Shown here piece by piece: positions 17,375-26,595 of a stretch of 64,000 nt of DNA. The stretch spans positions 62,001 to 126,000 of the forward strand of contig NZ_FNAN01000003.1 of assembly GCF_900101885.1 (NCBI RefSeq), read 5' to 3'. The stretch is from Dyadobacter soli (GTDB taxonomy: Bacteria; Bacteroidota; Bacteroidia; Cytophagales; Spirosomataceae). The number at the start of each line of letters is the position of its first letter. The stretch's first letter is position 1. The notes beneath the pieces are model-generated. The model worked only from the letters and a program-made list of their open reading frames with translations. It was not told the DNA's origin and ran no database searches. Made by a program: the position numbers and the translations under genes.

Positions 17375-17535
17375 GTTACATGCCTACGGCATTACCGGCT
17401 GGTTTTCGGATATGTTTGCTACCAATATTACATCGCTACGCGATTTGTCGCCAAGCGCATAAGTGCCGTCAGGCACGTAACATTGGTAGCAAAACAATGC
17501 ACAACAACATTTCGGAATCCCGTAGGGATGTAACA
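17375..17535. repeat. REP-like nested palindrome, copy in the 17.4 kb gap
   Basis: An outer pair of short hairpins (gttacatgcctacggcat near 17375; cccgtagggatgtaac near 17517) encloses an inner inverted repeat. The inner left arm gctaccaatattacatcgct starts at 17418 and the right arm cgtaacattggtagc ends at 17490. The architecture and core (gctaccaatRttRcRtc) are those of the cluster at 42320-42893. The intergenic region 17243-17547 contains no gene. REP elements of this kind are often moved by a RAYT transposase, none of which is in this window. Confidence 0.75.
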
Positions 17536-17547
17536 ACAAATTAATGC

Positions 17548-18735
17548 TTAGCTCAGCGCGCCCAACGCACCCACAAACGCTTTCATCTCATCCATCGTAC
17601 CGATACTCACGCGACACCACGGTTTGTTCTGGACGTCGAAGGAGCGGACGGCGATGCCTTTGGCGGTCATTTTCGAGAGCAGTTCCTTGCCCGGGATAGA
17701 GATCGGGAAGAGCACGAAGTTGGTGTATGACGGGATGTATTTGTAACCCATTTTGTCGAGGTTTTCGTAGAGATAGGTTTTCGCTTCGTGGTTGAGCTTG
17801 CGGGTGTTGCCCTGGAAATCCTTGTCGTCGAGGCTGGCGGATGCCGCGAAGATCGACGTGTACGAAATACCCATTCCCCCGCGGGTGATTTTGTTGATAC
17901 CGGCAAGGAACTCAGGCTGCGCGGCAATGTAGCCCACGCGGATACCGGCCATACCCATGATTTTCGAGAAAGTGCGGGCGATGATCACGTTTTTCTTCTG
18001 TGCCAAAAGCGAAACCATGCTTTGTGTATCTGCGCCTACCGCGAGCTCGATGTAAGCCTCATCCACAAAAACCGGCACTTTTTCGGAAACCCGCGAGCAG
18101 AAGTCGAGCAGGTCCTGGCCTTTGGTAATGGCGCCGGTCGGGTTATTGGGGTTACAAACATAAACCAGTTTGGTATCCTTGTCGATGGCCGCTTCCATGG
18201 CTTTCAGGTCATGCGACCAGTCGGCTGTACACGGTACAGGCTTCCAGGTAGCACCTACGGACTTCGCCACGCTCACGAGCGACATATAGCAAGGGTCGGC
18301 GGAAACGATATTGCCGCCTTTCATGAACGTTACCAATGCTACTTTTTCCAACAAGTCGGACGAGCCGGGGCCCATCATAATGTGCTCTGCGGTAACGCCT
18401 TCTTTCTTCGCGATTTTATCGATGAGGTCGTACATTTCCTTCCAGGCGTAGCGGTTGCCGTTTTTCACGGACTCACCCACCGCTTTCTGCGCCGACATCG
18501 GCGGGCCGTAAGGATTTTCGTTCGAACTTAATTTGGCAATGATCTTAGGCGCCTTGTAGTCTGCCGGCAGGAAATGCTCGCGTACCATTGGGCTGCGGTA
18601 AATGCGGTTTTCGGGGTCCAGTGACAATGGGGTAGTTTCAAAAGCGCCGGCAGTAAGGTGCGGGGCGATGGCGATTCCGCCCAATGCCATTAAACCGGAT
18701 TTTAACAAGTTCCGACGGTCGATGTTGTGATTCAT
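17548..18735 (-). CDS. Tat-exported PLP aminotransferase, histidinol-phosphate aminotransferase-like
   Basis: A 395-residue fold-type I PLP enzyme. The N-terminus is a Tat signal (DRRNLLKSGLMALGGIAIAP), so export of the folded, cofactor-loaded enzyme is predicted. Catalytic-domain motifs include SSNENPYGPP, GPGSSDLLEKV, VCNPNNPTGAI (195-203), FVDEAY and ARTFSKIMGMAGIRVGY with PLP-lysine K258, close to HisC. The biosynthetic HisC is cytosolic, so the substrate is likely a different, periplasmic amino compound. It is flanked by a REP element and the SusC/SusD operon and is probably its own transcript. Confidence 0.8.
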   Translation of the reverse strand: MNHNIDRRNLLKSGLMALGGIAIAPHLTAGAFETTPLSLDPENRIYRSPMVREHFLPADYKAPKIIAKLSSNENPYGPPMSAQKAVGESVKNGNRYAWKEMYDLIDKIAKKEGVTAEHIMMGPGSSDLLEKVALVTFMKGGNIVSADPCYMSLVSVAKSVGATWKPVPCTADWSHDLKAMEAAIDKDTKLVYVCNPNNPTGAITKGQDLLDFCSRVSEKVPVFVDEAYIELAVGADTQSMVSLLAQKKNVIIARTFSKIMGMAGIRVGYIAAQPEFLAGINKITRGGMGISYTSIFAASASLDDKDFQGNTRKLNHEAKTYLYENLDKMGYKYIPSYTNFVLFPISIPGKELLSKMTAKGIAVRSFDVQNKPWCRVSIGTMDEMKAFVGALGALS

Positions 18736-18841
18736 TGTTCAAATGTTTAAGTACGTGACGATGGATGTTAAGGAGTAAAAATCTTGATTCAAGTTACAAA
18801 TAAACGGGTCAGGTGCGACGCGTATAGTGGTTGTTTTTCAG

Positions 18842-19318
18842 TTAGTTAGCTTGTACTTGCGAGAATCGCGTAAATGCGATGCCCTTATGGCTTCCCGACC
18901 AGGATATCTTGGTAATACTCCCCGCTTTCGGTGCGGTTATGCCCAGGTCGGCCCAGGTTTTTTCGAGCTTCACCACACCCTGTGCATCGGAAGTGACCTC
19001 GCCGAGGACAGCGCCCGTGCGAAGCGTGATTTTAATGGACAGGTTCGGGACCGGGATCGAGTCGATGCCTTTGGTATGGTCCAGGATATTGGTCTTGTCG
19101 AGTTCCAGCAACCGGGCGGAGAGCGTCAGCTTTTCGGCGGTGGCGGCGTAGGTAACGGTTGGTTCGCTGGCAATGGGCGCGCCGAACGGGGCTCCGACAA
19201 TGTCGACAAGCACCGGCGCCACGTCGCGGTTGAGAAAAGGATCTTCTTCTTTGCAGGACACAAACCCGAGTGACAATGCGAGCAGCAGACAGGGGAAAAG
19301 CGATTGGATATTTTTCAT
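18842..19318 (-). CDS. Putative outer-membrane lipoprotein, third gene of a SusC/SusD operon
   Basis: A 158-residue protein (ATG 19318) with a lipoprotein signal (SLFPCLLLALSLGFVSCKEE; lipobox VSC). The mature part contains ATAEKLTLSARLLELDKTN and a Greek-key-like stretch (NLSIKITLRTGAVLGEV, GVVKLEKTWADLGI), suggesting Ig-like beta-sandwiches. It directly follows the SusD gene (34 bases), so it may be a surface glycan-binding or accessory lipoprotein of this uptake system. No family was recognised. Confidence 0.65.
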   Translation of the reverse strand: MKNIQSLFPCLLLALSLGFVSCKEEDPFLNRDVAPVLVDIVGAPFGAPIASEPTVTYAATAEKLTLSARLLELDKTNILDHTKGIDSIPVPNLSIKITLRTGAVLGEVTSDAQGVVKLEKTWADLGITAPKAGSITKISWSGSHKGIAFTRFSQVQAN

Positions 19319-19351
19319 ATTCGTCAAAGTCTTTGAATGGAGAATAAACCG

Positions 19352-20830
19352 TTATTTCTCAGCCCACCACAGCTTGGTTTTCATGTCGTCGGCGCCGCCA
19401 TTAAGCTTCACGCCGTCGGCAACGGACGCGGCGTTGAGCGAGTACTCGGAAGCAGGGTAATTGAAGCGGGTAGGGAGAATGCCGCCGTTGTTCAGCACCG
19501 CGCGGGGGTCGGCAGCGGGGAATACCGGAAACCCTGTTCTGCGCCATTCGATCCACGCTTCCACGCCTTGCCCGAAAAGCGAAATCCATTTCTGTTCGAG
19601 CACCTTTTCCTTGCTAGCGGGTCCGGCTTTGGTGATGTAACCCGCTGGCGGAGTGAGGCCATATTGGGCAAATGAGGCCGTAATGCCTTGTTCGAAATAC
19701 TTTTTGGCATCACCGGTAGCGTCTCCGTCCAGCACGGCTTCGGCCAGTACGAAGTTGAGGTCGGCGTAGGTCATGATCACTTCCGGTGCGGCGGCATCGG
19801 TGAATGCTTTGCCGATGGTGGAGCTGGTAGCGAGGTAGCCGGTCGCGATGGCGTCGGGCAGACCATTGGCGTGGCCCTGGTAGAGGCCGTCCTTGTTAGG
19901 ATTGGCATACACGGTAATGCGGGTGTCGCCCAATGCATTCATCTTGTCGGCCAGCGTCTTGCTGATGTTCCAGTCGGTACGGCCGCCCTGGATCAGGATC
20001 TGGTTCCATTCATTGTTGCTGGGCAATACGGTGGTGCATTTCAGGGATGCATTGTCGGCATTGCTGGTGAAAATCGGGAACTTGGCAGCATCGCCGAGGA
20101 TTTCCGCAAAAATGGCTTTCGATTCGGCCGGTTTCTTGGCAGCCTGCCGGTTAGCAAGGCGCAGGCGGAGCGAATTGGCAAATTTTTTCCATTTCAAAAT
20201 ATTCCCTTCATACAAAATGTCACCTGCAACGGCCGGACCTCCGACGGTCAGCTTCTCGTTGGCCATTTTCAGGTCGTTCAGCAAACCTGCGTAAATGGTT
20301 TCCATCGAGTCGTATTTCGGCGTGTAAACCGCCTCGCTGGCGGTGCCTTTGATCGCGTCGGTGTAGGGAATGGAGCCGTACATGTCCACGAGCAGCGAGA
20401 ACACCCACGTGCGCATGACCAGCGCGACTCCTTCATAATTAGCGTTAGGTGAAGCGGATTCCGGGTTGGTTTGGTTAATAATGCGTTGGAAGTTTAGCAG
20501 CCCTTCGTTGAAAAAGCCTTTCCAGTTGTTGGACAGCAATGCGGGCGAAACCGTGTAATCGTCGCCTTCATTACTATAAATATTACGGGTCAAATGCTGC
20601 ACGTACAATTCGGCGGCGTCGATGTTGATGCGCTCGAAGCGGTCGCGGTGGCCCCAGTAGCGGTCTACGGACGTTTCGATGCCGGTAGGAAGCAGGTATT
20701 GCGGGCCGATGGCGGTAGGGCTGTTCGGGCTCACGTTCATGCTGTCGAAATCCTTGGTGCAGCTGGTGATGCTCAATGCGCCGGCGAGGGCGGTCATCCA
20801 GATGTTTTTATGGGTCAAAATGCTTTTCAT
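19352..20830 (-). CDS. SusD-like outer-membrane nutrient-binding lipoprotein (SusD_like_2 type)
   Basis: A 492-residue lipoprotein (signal to SITSC, Cys24) that caps the SusC channel and captures substrate at the cell surface. The opening FDSMNVSPNSPTAIGPQYLL and the block RTWVFSLLVDMYGSIPYTDA match the SusD/RagB group that is often linked to peptide or oligosaccharide uptake. TPR-like helices follow, ending with FGQGVEAWIEWRRTGFPVF. It is 40 bases downstream of its SusC partner. The substrate cannot be read from sequence. Confidence 0.9.
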   Translation of the reverse strand: MKSILTHKNIWMTALAGALSITSCTKDFDSMNVSPNSPTAIGPQYLLPTGIETSVDRYWGHRDRFERINIDAAELYVQHLTRNIYSNEGDDYTVSPALLSNNWKGFFNEGLLNFQRIINQTNPESASPNANYEGVALVMRTWVFSLLVDMYGSIPYTDAIKGTASEAVYTPKYDSMETIYAGLLNDLKMANEKLTVGGPAVAGDILYEGNILKWKKFANSLRLRLANRQAAKKPAESKAIFAEILGDAAKFPIFTSNADNASLKCTTVLPSNNEWNQILIQGGRTDWNISKTLADKMNALGDTRITVYANPNKDGLYQGHANGLPDAIATGYLATSSTIGKAFTDAAAPEVIMTYADLNFVLAEAVLDGDATGDAKKYFEQGITASFAQYGLTPPAGYITKAGPASKEKVLEQKWISLFGQGVEAWIEWRRTGFPVFPAADPRAVLNNGGILPTRFNYPASEYSLNAASVADGVKLNGGADDMKTKLWWAEK

Positions 20831-20870
20831 CTCGTAATGCTTTTAGGTCTTCAAATGATTTGGGAAGGGA

Positions 20871-23800
20871 TCAGAACGACAGCGAGAGGTTTGCACCGAT
20901 GCTGCGGGAGCTAGGCAGTTCGCCATAACCGAATCCTTGTTCGTTCCCGCCTTTCGCGTCGATTTCAGGGTCGATGTGCGGGGTGTTTTTGAAGATCATC
21001 CAGACGTTCCGGCCTACCAGGGAGATCTTGGCCGACTGGATCTTTACCTTTTTCAATAACGCAGGGCTGAAAGAATAGCCGAGCGACAATTCGCGCAGTT
21101 TCACATAGCTCGCATCGAAGATCGCCGATTCGTGGTAGTTACGCGGGTTGGCATAGCCGTATAATTGATTAGCTGTCACGATAATGTCGTTCGGGATATA
21201 CGATTTCGTGCCATCCGCAGCGGTTACCTCACGCACGCCCTGGCCGATCACGCCTTCCTCGCGGCCTAATGCGGTTTCGGCATACTGGCCTGTCCAGCGG
21301 GCGGTACCCGTACCTTCGTCATAAATGTCGCCGCCCATGCGAACGTCCACCAGCGCGCTCAGCGACCAGCCTTTGTAGTTCAACGTATTCAGCATACCAC
21401 CGATCCAGTCGGGCTGGATATTGCCCAGCTTTTGCCCGGCGGCGGTCAATGGCAAGCCATTCGCGCCGTAAACGATCTGCCCGTTATACTTCTGGAAACC
21501 TACACCGTAGAATGTGCCGTATGGCTGGCCTACGCGTGCTTCCGACGACATGCCGCGTTGCGTCGCGAGGGTGTAGGTCGTCAGACCTTCCGCGAGTTCC
21601 ACCACTTTGTTGCGGTTGCGCGCCCAGTTAAGCGACACGTCCCAGCTGAAACCGCCCGGTAGCTTCACAGGCGTTCCCGAAACCGAGATTTCGACGCCCT
21701 TGTTGGTGATCTTTCCGGCATTCAGAATGCGGGTGTTGTAGCCGCTCGCCTTGGAAATTTCCACGCCGAGGATCTGGTCTTTGGTCGTCTGGTTATAGTA
21801 AGTCACATCCAGCCCGATTTTGCCTTTCAGGAACCGCAGGTCGGCACCAAGTTCGAGACCGGTAGTGATCTCAGGTTTCAGGCCGCTGTTGGCGATCTCG
21901 ATATTTTCGGAAAATTTGGGCACCGCGCCATTCCATGAACCTTTCGCGAGATAAGTTTGGGCTAACTGGTAAGGCGTGGCGTCGTTACCTACCTGGGCAT
22001 AGCTGGCGCGGACTTTGCCGAACGTGAATACATTGCTTTTTACATCGAAAAGCTCCGTCAATACCGCACTCAATGAAGCGGAAGGGTAGAAGTACGAGCG
22101 TGCATTCGCAGGCAGTGTGCTCGACCAGTCGTTGCGGGCCGTTAGGTCGAGGAACAATGCATCCCTCCATGAAAGGTTGGCCGTTCCGAACAAGCTCTGC
22201 GTTTCCGATTTCCGGATAAGGCTTTCGATCGTATTCTGGCTCGGTACCGAGTTTCCGGCATTATAGAGGCCGTCCACCACCATTTCACCTACATAGAAAT
22301 AGTTTCTTTTGTAATAATTAGTCCTTTTGATACCGCCTACCTGCACATTCAATCCGAAATCTGCATTGATGTTCTTATTGTAAGTCAGCATAAAATCCGA
22401 GTTGGTCTCCTGGCTGCGTAGCACTTCTTCCGAGAACCGGCCCGGTGTGCGCACGCCGTTGCGGACGCGCAGGAAGTTGGACACGTTAATGCGCGTATCC
22501 GACCAGTAATCGGTGCCGCTGCGGAGCATAATGCTGAGCGAAGGCAAAATCTTGTAGTTCAATGCGATGTTACCCAGCAAGCGGTCCTTCTCATTGCTTT
22601 GTGGCAGCTTCTTTTGTGAGAAATACGGGTTCGTGAAGAAAGTATGCTGCCAGTTAGGCGGGTCGGTGTCGTTGCCACGCTGGTTGTGCACGTCGATATA
22701 GCTTTCATAATCACGCAATTGTGCCCAGGAAACGTGGCGGTGCGACCAGATGAACTCCTGTCCGCTGCCATAGCTTTTATTGTCCGAGCCCGATTTGATA
22801 TACTCGCCCGAAAGCGTAATGCTGAGGTTCTTGGTGAGGTTATAGCCCGAGTTAATACGGAAGTTATTGCGGTGAAAATCATTGTAATACATAATACCCG
22901 TCTGATCCACGCGGCTCAGGCCGAGGCGGAAATAGCCTTTGTCGTTACCGCCATTGAGCGCAATGCTGTTGGTGGTCGTGCGGCCAGTGTTCCAGTACTC
23001 GTCCCAGTTGTTGGGCTGAGGAGTCAGTGGCGCAACATCGTCACCCGTCCACCACTGTCTCACCAGGCGTCCGTCCATCGGAGCTCCCCAGCTTTCGTCG
23101 GTCCCCTCTGATCCCACCAGAGGATATCTTGCATCGTAAACTGCGCGGTATTGGGCAATTTCTGCCGGATCGGTGATGTTACCGCTCCATCCATCGTTGT
23201 ACCAGGTGCGGTAGCCGTTACCACCGCCGTAGGTATTCTGGAAATTTGGTTTGATCCACGGGCGTTCGAAAGTGATGTTGGAGTTAATATCCACCCCGAG
23301 GCCTTTGGTACCCTGGCCGTTTTTGGTAGTAATCAAAATAACGCCGTTGGCAGCGCGGGAGCCGTACAATGCTGCTGCATTAGGCCCTTTGAGTACCGAC
23401 ATTTCCTTGATATTGTCGGGGTTGATCTCCGAAATGCCGCCGCCCCAGGTTTTGTTGGCGGTTTGCTCCATCGGCACGCCGTCGATGACGATCAGCGGCT
23501 GGTTATTGCCCGAAACGGACGACGAGCCGCGGATCTGGATCGTAGAACCACTGCCCGGGCCGCCGTTGGATTGCACGCGAACGCCGGCAATTTTACCTGA
23601 AAGTGCATTCGCCACGTTCGTCGAACGCGATTCCGTCAACGCGCTGCCCTTTACTTCCTGTACGGTATATCCCAACGCCTTTTTCTCGCGCTCGATACCG
23701 AATGCGGTTACCACCACCTCGGCGAGCTGGCGCGTGTCGGCGTCCAGTTTGATGTCAAATTTGGTTTGGTTGCCGATCGGCATTTCTTTGATCAGGAAAC

Positions 23801-24026
23801 CTACATATGAAACGACGAGTATACCGTCGCCCGGAACGGAAAAGCTGAAATTGCCGTCAACGTCGGCATTTGTGCCCACATTGGTGCCTTTGTAAATGAT
23901 TGACGCGCCTGCAAGTCCGAGACCATCTTCGGCCGCTGTTACTTTGCCGGTCAACTGGCGCACTTGTGCGAAAGCGAGCGGCGAACACAGACAAACCCAT
24001 ATAAATAAGAGTAGAACTTTACGCAT
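20871..24026 (-). CDS. SusC/RagA-type TonB-dependent outer-membrane transporter
   Basis: A 1051-residue TonB-dependent transporter. The signal peptide ends near residue 20 (SPLAFAQ). A carboxypeptidase-regulatory-like domain follows (LTGKVTAAEDGLGLAGASII, residues 25-100), then the plug with EVVVTAFGIEREKKALGYTV, GKIAGVRVQSNG, IQIRG and VLKGPNAAALYGSRAANGVI, and a beta-barrel ending in RSIGANLSLSF. It imports a large nutrient with energy from TonB-ExbBD. It heads the SusC-SusD-lipoprotein operon. A long leader and a promoter are visible upstream; no sigma/anti-sigma pair is nearby. Confidence 0.93.
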   Translation of the reverse strand: MRKVLLLFIWVCLCSPLAFAQVRQLTGKVTAAEDGLGLAGASIIYKGTNVGTNADVDGNFSFSVPGDGILVVSYVGFLIKEMPIGNQTKFDIKLDADTRQLAEVVVTAFGIEREKKALGYTVQEVKGSALTESRSTNVANALSGKIAGVRVQSNGGPGSGSTIQIRGSSSVSGNNQPLIVIDGVPMEQTANKTWGGGISEINPDNIKEMSVLKGPNAAALYGSRAANGVILITTKNGQGTKGLGVDINSNITFERPWIKPNFQNTYGGGNGYRTWYNDGWSGNITDPAEIAQYRAVYDARYPLVGSEGTDESWGAPMDGRLVRQWWTGDDVAPLTPQPNNWDEYWNTGRTTTNSIALNGGNDKGYFRLGLSRVDQTGIMYYNDFHRNNFRINSGYNLTKNLSITLSGEYIKSGSDNKSYGSGQEFIWSHRHVSWAQLRDYESYIDVHNQRGNDTDPPNWQHTFFTNPYFSQKKLPQSNEKDRLLGNIALNYKILPSLSIMLRSGTDYWSDTRINVSNFLRVRNGVRTPGRFSEEVLRSQETNSDFMLTYNKNINADFGLNVQVGGIKRTNYYKRNYFYVGEMVVDGLYNAGNSVPSQNTIESLIRKSETQSLFGTANLSWRDALFLDLTARNDWSSTLPANARSYFYPSASLSAVLTELFDVKSNVFTFGKVRASYAQVGNDATPYQLAQTYLAKGSWNGAVPKFSENIEIANSGLKPEITTGLELGADLRFLKGKIGLDVTYYNQTTKDQILGVEISKASGYNTRILNAGKITNKGVEISVSGTPVKLPGGFSWDVSLNWARNRNKVVELAEGLTTYTLATQRGMSSEARVGQPYGTFYGVGFQKYNGQIVYGANGLPLTAAGQKLGNIQPDWIGGMLNTLNYKGWSLSALVDVRMGGDIYDEGTGTARWTGQYAETALGREEGVIGQGVREVTAADGTKSYIPNDIIVTANQLYGYANPRNYHESAIFDASYVKLRELSLGYSFSPALLKKVKIQSAKISLVGRNVWMIFKNTPHIDPEIDAKGGNEQGFGYGELPSSRSIGANLSLSF

Positions 24027-24079
24027 GGGGAACCAGGGTTAAATTGTTAGGTAGTCGGTAGTAGTAGGAGGAGAAAAAG

Positions 24080-24151
24080 TTATGGCTGTGTGGCGTCCAC
24101 ACTTCCGTGCGCCGCACACACTTTCGCATGGACAGAACAACACAGCCATAA
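24080..24151 (-). promoter_or_regulatory. Stem-loop in the 5' leader of the first SusC operon
   Basis: A 12-bp perfect stem (ttatggctgtgt with acacagccataa) encloses a GC-rich interior that itself can fold. It lies about 55 bases upstream of the SusC ATG, inside the leader predicted from the promoter at 24463. A regulatory RNA role is only a suggestion. Confidence 0.5.
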
Positions 24152-24462
24152 GCTTGCAACACTGCTTTTCCGGAAAGCAATACCCTCTTTAATCGAGGAC
24201 AAACAGGGCGTACGCAGGGCACACGCAGTGCGAACAGTTTCGGTTAGGCCATAGGAAAGCCAGACGTCGACAAGCGTTGTTTGTCCACGGTATTAAGAAA
24301 ACTGTATTAAAAAAATTATATCGTGTTGGAGCGAACTTATCAGATGGCTACGATTTGCCTATCGGATTTGCGGCAAGTTCCTGACAACACTACCAGATAT
24401 ATTCATGTGCGGCTGGAATATATCTTCGGTTCAGAAGTTCTGTCATTCGTTTAATGACTTTT

Positions 24463-24492
24463 CAAATATACTGACAATGTGAAATAATGCAA
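24463..24492 (-). promoter_or_regulatory. Bacteroidota-type promoter of the first SusC operon
   Basis: TTG-N19-TATATTTG on the minus strand matches the consensus. The predicted start near 24457 gives a leader of about 430 bases. The gap 24027-24663 otherwise contains only the leader stem-loop, AT-rich sequence and a terminator of the next gene; no gene was found. Confidence 0.6.
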
Positions 24493-24602
24493 GAGATTAG
24501 ATTAAAAACTTGCAGTTTTTTGCAATAAAAATTGGTCATTTAAAATCGTTACAGACTATAATTGTAATAATTTGATATAAAATTTTACTAATCCAAAACG
24601 AC

Positions 24603-24632
24603 AAAGAGCGCCCCGGTTTCAGAGCGCTCTTT
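24603..24632 (-). terminator. Terminator after the carbamoylputrescine amidase gene
   Basis: The stem aaagagcgc with gcgctcttt has a ~12-base loop and is followed by A/T-rich sequence, about 30 bases beyond the aguB stop. Confidence 0.8.
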
Positions 24633-24663
24633 TGAAGTGTATTAAAATAATTATATTTCGAAA

Positions 24664-25563
24664 TCAGGGCTGGTCGATGAACCGCTTCAAGATCGGGCGG
24701 TACGAATCCACGCGACGGTCGCGGAGGAACGGCCAGGTGGTTCGGTAGAAATCCAGCTTATCGAGGTCCAGTTCTTCCACGTGCGTGACTTCGCCTTCGT
24801 GCGGCGCGAGGTATAGCAGCCTCCCCTGCGGATTGGCAATGAACGAGCCGCCCCAGAACTGCTGATCGGCCTCGCGACCGACGCGGTTAACGGACACGAC
24901 ATACACGCCATTCGCGACAGCATGGCCGCGCTGCACGGTTTGCCACGCTCCGTATTGTTCTTCATTGATGATCGGATCGGTCTCATTTGTATCCCAGCCG
25001 ATGGCGGTAGGGTAGAAGAGGATTTCCGCGCCCATGAGGCTGGTAATGCGGGCTGCTTCGGGGTACCATTGGTCCCAGCAAATGAGCACGCCTATTTTGG
25101 CAAATTTGGTATTGAAAATCCGGTAGCCGTCGGTATCCTGCTCGGTAACCGGCGCATCCCCCGGCGTGAAATAGAATTTTTCGTAGTAGCCCGGATCGTC
25201 GGGAATATGCATTTTGCGGTACTTGCCCAGGTAAGCGCCGTCGGCGTCGAGTACGGCGGTGGTGTTATGGTACAAACCGTGCGCGCGTTTTTCGAACAGC
25301 GAGGCAATGATCACCACGCCCAGCTCCTTCGCCAATGTGCCTAATGAGTCCGTAGACGGACCTGGAATGGCTTCGGCGAGGCTGAAATTGCCGTGGTCTT
25401 CGACGTCGCAGAAATAGAGCGATTTGAACAGCTCTTGCAGACAGATAATATTCGCGCCTTTTTGTGCCGCTTCGCGGATTTTTTCGGTAGCCTTCTGAAA
25501 GTTAGCATCAACGTCCGAAGTGCAGCTCATTTGCACCAGACCAATGTTTACTTTTTTTGCCAT
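24664..25563 (-). CDS. aguB: N-carbamoylputrescine amidase (carbon-nitrogen hydrolase)
   Basis: A 299-residue nitrilase-superfamily enzyme that hydrolyses N-carbamoylputrescine to putrescine, CO2 and ammonia, completing the agmatine route begun by AguA. The catalytic triad is clear: Glu44 in CLQELFKSLYF, Lys117 in GKYRKMHIPDDPGYYEKFYF and Cys162 in LICWDQWYPEAARI. The LYFCDVEDHGNF and GDAPV segments are characteristic of the AguB branch. Full length; single gene with its own terminator. Its partner aguA is at 14362-15420. Confidence 0.92.
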   Translation of the reverse strand: MAKKVNIGLVQMSCTSDVDANFQKATEKIREAAQKGANIICLQELFKSLYFCDVEDHGNFSLAEAIPGPSTDSLGTLAKELGVVIIASLFEKRAHGLYHNTTAVLDADGAYLGKYRKMHIPDDPGYYEKFYFTPGDAPVTEQDTDGYRIFNTKFAKIGVLICWDQWYPEAARITSLMGAEILFYPTAIGWDTNETDPIINEEQYGAWQTVQRGHAVANGVYVVSVNRVGREADQQFWGGSFIANPQGRLLYLAPHEGEVTHVEELDLDKLDFYRTTWPFLRDRRVDSYRPILKRFIDQP

Positions 25564-25605
25564 TTTGGATTTTTGTGTGGATGATTATCGGACTGAAATG
25601 CAACA

Positions 25606-26595
25606 CTAAATTGACCGCGGGAGTTCTGGGATCGGGAAATCGAATGAAATATCGTTCATGCATTTGAAATGACCTTTCGGACATTTGCTATGACCGATCT
25701 TTGAGCACGGCCGGCAATCCAGGCCTTTCACTTCCAGCTTTTCAAATGCCGTGCGGTAGGGATACATCCCGAATTCCGGAATGGTATTCCCCCAAATTGA
25801 ATACACTTTCTTCCTGAACGCGGCCGCGACGTGCATTAAACCTGTGTCGTGCGAGAACACGACCAATGCTTTTTGTATTAAGGAAGCCGATTGGTTGAAA
25901 CTGTATTTGCCGCATGCATTGAAAATTTGTATATCGCCCAATGCATTGCGAATGGCTTCCCCCGCTTCCGAGTCCTCGGGACCACCCAGCAAAATGATAG
26001 GATGGTTGATTTTCCGGCAAAGATCGATCATGCGCGGTACCGGCATTTTCTTGGTGAAATGCTGCCCGCCGATCGCGTAGGCCACGTAGCTGTTACGGTG
26101 TGTTTCCGGCAGCCATTCGAGTTCTACCTGGTCTTTGTAGGGAATAAAATAGTCGAGCCCCTCGCCGTCGTTTTGAATGTTGAATGCTTTTAAGGTATCC
26201 AGACAGCGGTCCACAATGTGGGTATCAGGCAGGTAGTTGATCTTGAACTGCGTCATAAGCCACTTTTGCACATTCAATTTCTCGAAACTGAATGCGGGCA
26301 CGCCGAGCGTCCATTTAATGCGGAGCGTCCGGATGTTGCGGTGGAGATCAATGATGTAGTCGAATTTTTCCTCTTTGAGCAATGCCAGCAGTGCTTTCGC
26401 ATTGCTTTTTTCCAGCAGCCATACCTTATCGATGTAAGGATTGTCCCGCAGCAGGAATTCGAATTTGCTTTTGGTAAAATAATGGACTTCGGCCTCCGGC
26501 ATGTGCTTTTTCAGGCAGCGCACCACGGGCGTTGTGAGTACGATATCGCCGATGGAAGAAAAGCGCAGGATGAGGAATTTGACCGGTTTATTCAC
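25606..26595 (-). CDS. Glycosyltransferase family 9 (lipopolysaccharide heptosyltransferase-like)
   Basis: A 329-residue cytosolic GT-B enzyme. The start is GTG at 26595 (VNKPVKFLILRFSSIGDIVLTTP); the longer open frame from 26691 only adds residues that overlap the upstream gene. N-terminal motif SSIGDIVLTTPVVRCLKKH and C-terminal VFSHDTGLMHVAAAF and CRPCSKIGHSKCPKGHFKCM are those of GT9 ADP-heptose transferases, the last a cysteine-rich region common in Bacteroidota members. It should add heptose or a related sugar to LPS core. The GTG overlaps the stop of the acyltransferase gene (gtgaataa), implying translational coupling. Confidence 0.85.
   Translation of the reverse strand: MNKPVKFLILRFSSIGDIVLTTPVVRCLKKHMPEAEVHYFTKSKFEFLLRDNPYIDKVWLLEKSNAKALLALLKEEKFDYIIDLHRNIRTLRIKWTLGVPAFSFEKLNVQKWLMTQFKINYLPDTHIVDRCLDTLKAFNIQNDGEGLDYFIPYKDQVELEWLPETHRNSYVAYAIGGQHFTKKMPVPRMIDLCRKINHPIILLGGPEDSEAGEAIRNALGDIQIFNACGKYSFNQSASLIQKALVVFSHDTGLMHVAAAFRKKVYSIWGNTIPEFGMYPYRTAFEKLEVKGLDCRPCSKIGHSKCPKGHFKCMNDISFDFPIPELPRSI

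Noticed and set aside
24019-24222. 67-residue open frame in the SusC leader
   Set aside because: No family resemblance; it covers the leader stem-loop and overlaps the SusC start. A leader peptide is possible but unsupported.
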